The notes under the pieces are model-generated. The model made no database searches and had not been told where the DNA came from. It saw only the letters and a list, made by a program, of their open reading frames with translations. A DNA stretch of 64,000 bases from NCBI GenBank assembly GCA_009193035.1, contig SWDT01000202.1, positions 40,384-104,383 of the forward strand, read 5' to 3'. Shown here piece after piece: positions 56,301-64,000 of this stretch. Both the position numbers and the translations under genes were made by a program. Source of the DNA: Halicephalobus mephisto (taxonomy: Eukaryota; Nematoda; Chromadorea; Rhabditida; Panagrolaimidae). Numbering within the stretch: position 1 is the stretch's first letter; each line of letters starts with the position of its first letter.

Positions 56301-56880
56301 ATCGCCCGCGTCCACATAGTTCTGTAATACATTTTAAAACAATTTCATCACAACGTTAACTTCTAATTTTTATAAAACTGATTTTAGAACTAAGATCTGA
56401 AACATCTACAGAAGTTTGTGTCGTAGTAATTTCGCAAACTATAAATTTCCATTTTCAATCGTGTGATTTCGAATTGAATATCGAAACTGAAGAAATCTGG
56501 AAACTTCTAAAAAGTACGAATTTCATCTCGAAGCAATTTCACAAAAATATTTATTTTTAATATTTTCATATTTTCATATTTTTAATATTTTCATATTTTT
56601 AACATTTTAATATTTTCATATTTTTAATATTTTCATATGTTTAATATTTTAATATTTTCATATTTTTAATATTTTCATATTTTTTAATTTTCATATTTTT
56701 TAATATTTTCCTATTGAGTCACATGCGATATTACTCATCCTTCCAGAATCTAAAAGATCATCAAAATAGATTAAAAATACGCACAAAATAACATGTTTAG
56801 TTGTTATTTCCTGTTTATCACGGTGACAGTAATACTCTTTATTGATTCACCTGGACTTCGTTTCCTTTTTTGTTTTTACG
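56301..56880. other. Intergenic before ShKT gene; (TATTTTCATATTTTTAA)n
   Basis: 56560-56715 is a TATTTTCATATTTTTAA simple repeat. 56720-56900 is unique, with GTTTATCAC and ACGATAAC GATA-type sites, and is likely promoter of the ShKT gene. Confidence 0.45.
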
Positions 56881-56918
56881 GTTTCTGAACTCGAACGATA
56901 ACAAACAAGTTCGAAAAG

Positions 56919-56926
56919 TATATAAA
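56919..56926 (+). promoter_or_regulatory. TATA box of the ShKT gene
   Basis: TATATAAA about 33-41 bp upstream of ATG 56960, leaving a short 5'UTR. No acceptor-like TTTCAG intervenes, so the mRNA is probably not trans-spliced. Confidence 0.6.
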
Positions 56927-56959
56927 CCCAAAGGAAAAGTAGTTTAAAATAAACCTAAA

Positions 56960-57410
56960 ATGAGAAGTTTCTTGATTATTTTCGTTCTTCTTGGATTCTG
57001 GAGCTTCGTGGCCCAGAGCCAAATATGCAGAGGTCGTTGCATCGCCGGGAGATGTCCACAGAATCTGACTTGTGTCCCTTCTACCGGCCGTTGCTGTCTT
57101 ATGATAGGCGCAACGACACCTCCTCCGTGTGCTGACACCTTCCCCAATTGCGCGAATTTACGGAATTACTGTAATAACTCCATTTTCTACTCTCTCATGA
57201 CTTCTATTTGTCCGAAAACTTGTGGTAGATGCACTTCTAGTGAGTTTTGAGCTAAGTTTTTTTCGAAAATATTTATCTTCAGCATGTGAGGACAAAATCA
57301 ATCCGATTACCGGGACTTCTATTTGTCCCGCAGCCGCTAGATTCTGCAACAATCCCGCTTTCTACGATCTGCTGACGGAAGAATGTCCTCGTACTTGTGG
57401 CAGATGCTGA
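56960..57410 (+). CDS. Small secreted protein with two ShKT domains
   Basis: Exons 56960-57239 and 57283-57410, joined over a 43-bp intron, give 135 aa in phase. A signal peptide (SFLIIFVLLGFWSFVAQ) is followed by a six-Cys N-terminal module (CRGRCIAGRCPQNLTCVPST then GRCC) and two ShKT domains (CADTFPNCANLRNYC to CPKTCGRC, and CEDKINPITGTSIC to CPRTCGRC), each with six cysteines ending CxxTCGxC. ShKT domains in nematodes occur in many secreted proteins, including metalloproteases, matrix proteins and immune-modulating secreted factors. Here there is no catalytic domain. The lysine-tyrosine dyad of channel-blocking members is not evident. Role unknown. Confidence 0.85.
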
Positions 57411-57518
57411 GACGGAAAAATGGTTTTTTTGGAGAAAACCAATGAAAAAGTTGAATTTGTATATAAAAATCAAGCGGATTTAGTGAAATTAAAATGAAAA
57501 AATAGATCCGCACTATAA

Positions 57519-57986
57519 TACAGTGAAACCTCGCTAAAAACACCCTCGATAAGAGCAACTCCTCTTTAAAAACAACTCGGTTCCGACCCCTACTGTGGAT
57601 TTTCCCCTAGTAAACCCCTCGATAAAGGCAAATCCTCTGTAAAAACAACTCGGTTCCTACCCCTACTGTGGATTTTCCCTCAGTAAACCCCTCAATAAGA
57701 GCAAATCCTCTTTAAAAACAACTCAGTTCCTACCCCTACTGTGGATTTTCCCCTAGTAAACCCCTCGATAAAGGCAACTCCTCTGTAAAAACAACTCGGT
57801 TCCTACCCCTACTGTGGATTTTCCTCCAGTAAACCCCTCGATAAAGGCAACTCCTCTGTAAAAACAACTCGGTTCCGACCCCTACTGTGGATTTTCCCCT
57901 AGTAAACCCCTCAATAAGAGCAACTCCTCTGTAAAAACAACTTTTCTGCCGTCTCTTCGGGTTGTTTTTAGCGAGGTTTCACTGTA
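57519..57986. mobile_element. Pogo/Tigger-like MITE (family 3) with internal tandem repeats
   Basis: Terminal inverted repeats TACAGTGAAACCTCGCTAAA and TTTAGCGAGGTTTCACTGTA, continuing to about 27 bp, flanked by TA as for pogo/Tc1 insertions. The interior is three and a half ~115-bp units (CTCGATAAAGGCAACTCCTC, AAAACAACTCGGTTCCGACC, CCTACTGTGGATTTTCC). The CAGTGAAACCTCG start is characteristic of pogo/Tigger ends. No transposase. Confidence 0.88.
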
Positions 57987-58430
57987 TGTACTATTTTTGC
58001 TTCTGGATTAATTGTTTCAGTTTAAGCATAATAATCAACGCATTGCTGTTCATCAAGTCTTCCATAACACTAGGAGCTGGATTTATATATAAATATAGAA
58101 GCAGATCCAGTGTTATTGTGTCTAAAACTTGCTGATTGTATGTTGTGTATTATTTTTCATCATTATCCAAATTTAAATAAAAAGGATAAATAGATTTGGA
58201 TTTTAACAAATTATTTACAGTAAAAAAGTTGAAATTACACATAAAGATTTAAATATTTAAGACTACTGAGAGCGAAATTTCATTTCTCATTTATTATTGA
58301 TCAAGTAGTTCGTCAGTCGTCAAAACTATTCCTTCCAGGACTCCTTAGAATAGCATGTATTTAGAACTATTTTCTGCTCTTTTCAGTAAATCTTCTGGGG
58401 ATGAAAATTTTGATACCCTTAGGGCATACC
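57987..58430. other. Intergenic; weak hairpin and exon-like stretch
   Basis: 58064-58116 can fold: ATAACACT pairs with AGTGTTAT and GGA/CTG pair with CAG/TCC around a 22-nt AT-rich loop. A TTTCAG at 58015-58020 opens a short frame to a stop near 58135, followed by AATAAA. Neither is convincing as a gene. 58375-58430 matches the 5' flank of the next 5S copy. Confidence 0.3.
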
Positions 58431-58548
58431 GGTAGCGGTCAAACCATTGTGAACACACGCCATCCCGTTCGATCTGGCCAGTTAAACACGATAGGGCTGG
58501 GTTAGTACTTGGATCGGAGATGTCCTGGGAATCCCCGGTGCTGCTATC
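58431..58548 (+). rRNA. 5S rRNA, copy 1
   Basis: 118 nt, aligns end to end with nematode 5S. GGTAGC at the 5' end pairs with GCTATC at the 3' end (helix I). CACGCCATCCCGTTCGATCT (loop A/helix III region) and GGTTAGTACTTGGATCGGAG then CCTGGGAATCC (box C region) are strongly conserved. TTTTT follows at 58550, a Pol III terminator. The strand is plus. It is a lone pair rather than a long array, so it may be a variant gene. Confidence 0.85.
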
Positions 58549-58710
58549 CTTTTTATCGAAACTGACTTCAATCATTGTCGATCAACTTATATTTTAAAAT
58601 TCAATAATATTCGCTCTAAGACTCACTAGAACAGTGAATAATGAATAATTTTTTCATTCACTCCAATAAATCTTCTGAGGATGAAAATTTTGATACCCTG
58701 AGGGCACATC

Positions 58711-58828
58711 GGTAGCGGTCAAACCATTGTGAACACACGCCATCCCGTTCGATCTGGCCAGTTAAACACCATAGGGCTGGGTTAGTACTTGGATCGGAGA
58801 CGTCCTGGGAATCCTCAGTGCTGCTACT
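58711..58828 (+). rRNA. 5S rRNA, copy 2
   Basis: Differs from copy 1 at only a few positions (ACACC for ACACG, AGACG for AGATG, CCTCAG for CCCCGG). Helix I GGTAGC pairs with GCTACT (one G-U). Followed by TTTTTTT. The ~45 bp upstream (TCTTCTGAGGATGAAAATTT, TGATACCCTGAGGGCA) are shared with copy 1, so repeat units include the 5' flank, which may hold promoter elements. Confidence 0.85.
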
Positions 58829-58943
58829 TTTTTAAAAAATGTTTTAACGAAACAATTTTTTTTCACATCACTTTTTCTCAACGTCCACTAGTAACTTTTT
58901 TGACAAATATCTTCAGTCTACCTGTTCCGAACAGAAGTTCCTT

Positions 58944-61017
58944 CTATTGTTTCGGAGATTTCTGAATGTGCTGAATTTGCTTAACAACTCTGCTCATGTA
59001 AGCATATAAGACGGAGTTTAACCTGTCCAATGCCGTGTACAGAATCCAAAGCATGGCCAGTTAGCTGGGATCTCAAACTACCTAATTAGCGACAGGAAAG
59101 GTGGGTGTGAACCCGGGTATCAACTAGCTAGAGGTGGGTTCATTCGTACTTTTGTCTTGACTATTTTAGAGAAAAAATAAAATCCAGTTAGCAATTCTCA
59201 ATACAGTAGGAACCCACAATTTCCAAACTCATAAAAAAGGCCTTCTACAGAAGAAATTCCGTACTTACAATGACGTCACTCCGAACGAGAAATATCCCCT
59301 TAATTGTAAACATGTGTCAGTTTTTGTTTACAGTTAATCTGGAAACTTTTATCCCATGATGAAGCATTTACAACTGTTTTCAAAAGAGAAAATGAAAGTC
59401 AGAAATCTTCATCGGTTAGATTGAGTACCGATCATAATAATAATAGTCTTCCTCTTTGAAGATGCAAGCTTTCTACATCCATAAAATGTAGTGAATTGTT
59501 TCCGAAACGTTGGGCTACAGAATCGAAAGTTAACATTAGTTTAATTAAGAACATCCTTACCTCACTACGAACAGGATTATGATTGACGGGTAAGTGTGAA
59601 TTGCATAAATTATCGCGCTCATTGAATATAGTTGTTCACCGATTTCTGGAGATTCCTGATAGAAAGTCCCAGCAAGATAACATAATATATAATAGAAAAT
59701 CAGAAGAGTAGACGAACATATAGTTTGCCAAACAAGTCGTCTTTCTACTTTTTTAAAACTGGAACTTGTACCGATTTGTTTGAAAGAGTAACAGATCGTG
59801 ATAAATATAGTGATTAAGGTGAGAGTAAGAAGAGGTAAATTAATAATCATGATAAGGAGATAATATTCAGTAACCGCCAATGCACATTCAGATTCCCAAA
59901 AGTCAGCCAAACAGGGACCAAATAAGAATTTGAAGCCGATACCAAATGGAGCAACGATGAAAAAGGATATAATTATATAAAAAGGATACCCTTCCCAGAT
60001 CTGAAAAATTACCTTAAATAATTAGTTCACATGCAAGACGATTTGAGAAAAACTCCAAATTTGAAATTATCTTGATTTTATAAATATTCTAATGAGTTCC
60101 GTAATTTTATTTCTTTAAATTTTAATAATGATATGATTATAAAGAACGAAACTAGGCTGTTTGAAACTACCACGAACTTTTAGAACTTGCTGAAAATAAA
60201 GTAACATACATGACACTTTCGGTTTTCTGTGGTAATTACGCAGTTGAATTTTTAAAAGTATACTTAGGTGTATCTCAAACCTTCTAGATTAAATCATGCG
60301 GAGTACAAAAGTCCCTATCAACCCTTAAGAGTCACTATTTATGCATAGAATGTCTATAGACATTCAAGAGACCTTAATTAGTAGTACAGTAAGCTAGTGA
60401 AGTTGAGTTGTCTGGAAATCTCATAGATACTCTCCATTATTACTTTAAGTGATCAGTTACTGGTAGTATTCAGAAAGTTTGGCATTTTTGATAATCATTA
60501 TGCATGTAGTTTCTACTAAGATTAATTCATCTTATTACCTAAACAATCTTGAAAATCGTTCCCTACTAGTTGTTCTCCATCTTATTTTCAGGGAAATACT
60601 TTCGAAATATTTATGAAAAAGTTCGATCCTCACCTTGTTGTGAATGAAGGGAAACGCCAATGCTGTGCATCTGTTAATACTCATCAACACTGCCAACAAC
60701 CCGATATGAAAATCTGAATATAATGTAATAAACGTTGACATAGTACTATAAGGAGTCTCGTAATCACTGTCAATAAACTCGGTAATGACCATATTTCCAC
60801 TTGCAAGAATGTCGACAATGTATCCGAGTACAATAATTTTGAAATAAGCCGAATTGAGATCATTGTTCTTGGAGGTGAAGAACACATTAGCACAGAAGAA
60901 AATGATTAACATTAACTCCACAACACATCCGACAGTAAGACCCATATAACCCAACCACCAAAAAATATCTCTATCTAACGCTAGCTCGTCTTCATCTTCA
61001 TAATCTGTGGAGTTCAT
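58944..61017 (-). CDS. Serpentine receptor (7TM chemoreceptor), receptor 2
   Basis: Exons 60634-61017, 59561-60000 and 58944-59022 give 300 aa in phase. The acidic N-terminus (MNSTDYEDEDELALDRDIFW) leads into TM1-TM3. TM3 ends LMSINRCTALAFPFIHNKIW (N-R-C-x-A-x-x-F-P...W). TM4 is YPFYIIISFFIVAPFGIGF, then CLADFWESECAL before TM5, SSFKKVERRLVWQTICSSTL before and in TM6, a TM7 ending YPSIIILFVVRLNSVLYAYM, and a basic tail. Same family as receptor 1 and nearly identical in exon 2 to the partial copy at 62858-63297. Probably a chemosensory GPCR. Confidence 0.85.
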
Positions 61018-62030
61018 GGAAAGTACAATTTTTAATATAAGAGTTTAACAATAATTGTCCACAAAACCGTAACTTCACAAAATACTACTTGTTCAATAAC
61101 GCCTTTGTTACGCTGAAAATAGACCAGTTAATAACGACATTCGTTAAACAAAACTAAGGTTCTTCGACCCATAGCACTTAACCTCGGTTTTCTCACTGTA
61201 ATCTCGAGTTTTTAAGATACAATTTATATCTTTCTTGTATCTGGGAATTTCCGAAAAAAACTAGTACGTTTGCAGGAACAACCCTAATGTTGAGAACTAA
61301 GACATTAATGTCAACATTATACTTTTTAATCTTTTGGCTACAGTGGTTAACGTGAGAATAGTTTGTTAAAAAACTACAACCCAAGTTTACCCCATACGTA
61401 ATTAATGCAGAAAAAGAAAGCAATTTATTTTCTAAACAACTCGGAACTGTTCGACGTAAAGCTGTTCCCACGATTTAACCTGATGTTTGATAAAGAAAAT
61501 ATGATGAAATTCAAAAGCATAAAACAATTTTTGAGTAATATCTTTGACTTGAAATGTTTCAGTCTCTGAACCATCTACAATATCTTTCGTTACAGGCAGA
61601 ATGGGAGATCGTTTAAAGGTTTCCTCAAGAATTTGGAGCAAGATTTGGGACTGATTACGAAAGATAATAAAATCACCAACTTCACTCGTCTTCTAAAACA
61701 GTATCTATTCACTTTATTTTCGTGTTTTGATCAAAGTTTTTTAATACTTTTTTGATTTCCTTATATAGATATTGAGGAAGATGAATTTAATCAAAATTGC
61801 AAATACAAAGAGTATTGAATGAGAGCAGTAATTAAACTTATTATTTTTCTTTCGAAAAAGTTAGAACATAGAGTTTAGTTTTAAAGTGATTTTCAATACA
61901 TCTCATGCACACCAATAAAGGATCCAAATCACTGAACCTATTCACTCTAGGACTCTTTAGAATAGTTCATGATAAATGAAATTTTTATTCATTTCAGTCA
62001 CTCTTTAAAGAAAGAATTTCTGAATATCCT
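61018..62030. other. Upstream of receptor 2, no firm gene
   Basis: Unique AT-rich DNA. A minus-strand open frame at 61432-61641 (SPILPVTKDIVDGSETETFQ, then FEFHHIFFIKHQVKSWEQLY) starts with no ATG and has no splice context. It may be an exon fragment. Confidence 0.3.
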
Positions 62031-62130
62031 GAGGGCATGTCATCCTGCTCGATCTGGCTAGTAAAACACAATAGAGTTAAGTTAGTATTTGGATCGGAGA
62101 TGTCTTCGAAATCCTCAATGTTGCCACTTT
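62031..62130 (+). pseudogene. Degenerate 5S rRNA copy
   Basis: CATCCTGCTCGATCTGGCTA and GTTAGTATTTGGATCGGAGA match the 3' two-thirds of 5S copies 1-2. The first ~30 nt of the RNA, including the 5' strand of helix I, are deleted and many positions differ. Lies about 3.3 kb from copy 2, matching the receptor duplication. Confidence 0.8.
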
Positions 62131-62234
62131 TGGATATTTTAAAAAGAATTAATTTTCTCCAAATCACTGTTTCTGAAACTCATTACATCATTTTTGATGA
62201 CAATATTCTATCTTGATGGTTTTGTGGTTCACGC

Positions 62235-64000
62235 TCTTTCTGTTATCATGGAAATCTTTTGATTTGCTGAATATACTTTGTAACTGTACTCATGTATGTG
62301 TGGGATGGATTTCAACCCGTTTAACAACGTTTACAAAACTTAAAGTACTTTCCAGTTAGCTGAAATTTTCAAGACCTTAATTAGTGACAAAAAGAATAGT
62401 TCTGCACCCAATTGTTAGCAACATGGATTAGAGTTCTTCAACCTCTTGTTTTAGCGGCTTTAAAAGGTATATAAAGTACTTAGCATTTGTCAAAACAGTA
62501 GAAACCTACAATATTCAAACTCGTAAGAACTTTTTACTAACGGAAAAGTATTTACTACATGATATCCTTCCAAATAGGAAGTATTTCTTTTATGTTAGTT
62601 TTGTATGGTCTCTTCTACATACAGTACACTTAGAAGTCTTTATTTTGCAACGAAAAATTTATAACTGTATCTAAAAAGAAATAATGAGAGCTACAGAGTT
62701 CTTGATTACCATTTAGTTGGAATACGGAACACAGAAATAACGGTCTTTCCATTTGAAAACGTAAGCTTTCCACATCTATAAAATGCAATGAACTGTCGAC
62801 GAAAAGTTGTACTAAAAAGTCAAAAACTAATATTATTCCAATTCAGAACGTTCTTACCTGACTACGAACAGGATTATGATTGATGGGTAAGTGTGCAATG
62901 CATAAATTATTGAAGCTATTGAATATAGTTTATTACTAATTTCTGGAGATTCCTCATATAAAACTCCAACGAGATAACATAATACATAGTAGAAAATTAG
63001 AAGAACAGATGAACTTATAGTTTGCCAAACAAGTCGTCTTTCTACTTTTTTAAAATTAGAATTTGCACTAATCTCTTTCAAAGAGTAACAAATCGCAACC
63101 AATATGGTGACTAAGGTGAGAGTGAGGAGAGGTAAATTAACAATCATAACAAGAAGATAATATTCGATAACAGCCAATGCACATTTAGGTTTCCAAAAGT
63201 CAGCTAAACAGGGACCAAATAAGAATTTGAAGCCGATACCAAATGGAGCAACGATGAAAAAGGATATGATGATATAAAAAGGATACCCTTCCCAGATCTG
63301 AAAAATTACCTTAAATAATTTATTCACATTGAAGACGATTTGAGAAAAATTCCAAATTTGAAATTATTTCAATTGTACGAATACTACAGCGATTTCCATA
63401 ACATTTTTAAAATTAAATTCTGATAATCACATTGTAAAGAGCAAACCTGGGCTACATTATAAAATTATTTTGGCCTGAATTTTTAAAAACTTGCTAGGAG
63501 ACAAAGTAACACAAGTGAAACTTTTGGCCTTTTGTAGCAATTTTCTAATTAATTCTTTAGAAATGAATTCAAGTGGATCTGGAGATTTCTGAATTGAAAC
63601 TATGAGAAATGTAAAAACTTCTATCCATCTTTAAGGGTTATTAGGCGTATATAAAGTATCTATAAATGTTCAAGAGGTTAGAAGTTTTAATTCAGTGGTC
63701 CATTGAAGCCAGATTATTTTGGATATGTTATAGACACTCTTTATTACCATTTTTGCTAATCAGTTATGAATAACATTCTAATTGTTTTTCGATGGTACCT
63801 CTTTAAACAATTTTTACTGGAGTTAATTCATTTTAACCATTATTGAAAAAATACCAAAAATTGTTTTTATTAAATGCCATCCATATCATTTTCAGGGAAA
63901 TACTTTCGAAATATTTATGAAAAAGTTCGATCCTCACCTTGTTGTGAATAATAGGAAACGCCAATGCTGTGCATCTATTCATACTCATCAGAACTGACAA
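62235..64000 (-). pseudogene. Receptor 3, tandem copy of receptor 2, with decayed 3' exon (runs off window)
   Basis: Exon 62858-63297 is intact and highly similar to receptor 2 exon 2 (IWEGYPFYIIISFFIVAPFG). Exon 1 runs from 63938 past the window end (SVLMSMNRCTALAFPIIHNK before GTGAGG). The expected third exon, about 62245-62325, has lost its acceptor (AACGG-GTTGAAATCC where receptor 2 has GACAG-GTTAAACTCC) and carries a 2-bp deletion that shifts the frame. Either the gene is dying or it uses another 3' end. The strong exon 2 conservation suggests a recent duplication or recent selection. Confidence 0.6.

Noticed and set aside
58064..58116. miRNA-like hairpin
   Set aside because: Only about 14 paired bases with a 22-nt loop; too short and weak for a miRNA precursor without small-RNA support.
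58345..58575. 76-codon minus-strand ORF
   Set aside because: It lies antisense over the 5S rRNA gene and its flank.
61432..61641. 69-codon minus-strand ORF
   Set aside because: Begins with TTG, no acceptor in phase and no recognised domain; may be a relic but not supportable.

Overview
The window is nuclear DNA of a nematode, most likely a rhabditid (Caenorhabditis-like). Reasons: very AT-rich introns with GTAAGT donors and TTTTCAG acceptors; ATGs sitting directly behind a TTTCAG or TTTAG, as expected for spliced-leader trans-splicing; a nematode-type 5S rRNA; and nematode families (MLT-11, CHK kinase-like, serpentine receptors, ShKT proteins, CPZ-1). I rebuilt exon joins by hand and checked phase. 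All multi-exon models marked 'phase-consistent' sum to a multiple of three. The species is not identifiable.

Layout. 0.6-5.9 kb (+): MFS transporter, whose seventh intron is almost entirely a ~920-bp foldback. 6.0-7.4 kb (-): small glycine-rich membrane protein. 8.08 kb (-): tRNA-Val. 10.7-15.4 kb (+): CHK/EcKinase-like protein with a lost catalytic Asp, its introns packed with repeats. 16.3-25.4 kb (-): very large secreted multi-Kunitz protein, mlt-11-like, 2575 aa in 8 exons. 26-30 kb: tandem repeats and weak candidate genes. 30.9-32.3 kb (+): unrecognised 430-aa protein. 35.0-40.3 kb (+): three genes in a row, PGS1, TMEM186-like and a two-TM protein, a candidate mitochondrial operon. 40.8-41.9 kb (-): Pax1/9-type paired-domain gene. 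43-44.4 kb: palindromic array and candidate exons. 45.1-46.1 kb (+): unrecognised 304-aa protein. 47.0-48.7 kb (+): retinol-dehydrogenase-like SDR. 49.3-51.4 kb (-): cathepsin Z (cpz-1-like) with a 10-nt microexon beside the active-site Cys. 53.2-54.6 kb (-): serpentine receptor. 57.0-57.4 kb (+): small secreted ShKT protein. 58.4-64 kb: two 5S rRNA genes and a serpentine receptor, followed by a ~3.3-kb tandem copy of the block that is partly decayed.

Functional threads. PGS1 makes the cardiolipin precursor and TMEM186 is a complex I assembly factor, so their adjacency with SL-type acceptors suggests a co-transcribed mitochondrial group. MLT-11 and CPZ-1 homologues both act in moulting in C. 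elegans, but they are far apart here and no co-regulation is implied.

The intergenic and intronic DNA is unusually structured: MITE families with clear terminal inverted repeats (two pogo/Tigger-like), foldbacks, and a short palindromic family that carries its own splice-site-like ends. These, the probable pseudokinase, the microexon and the decayed receptor/5S duplication are the observations most worth following up.
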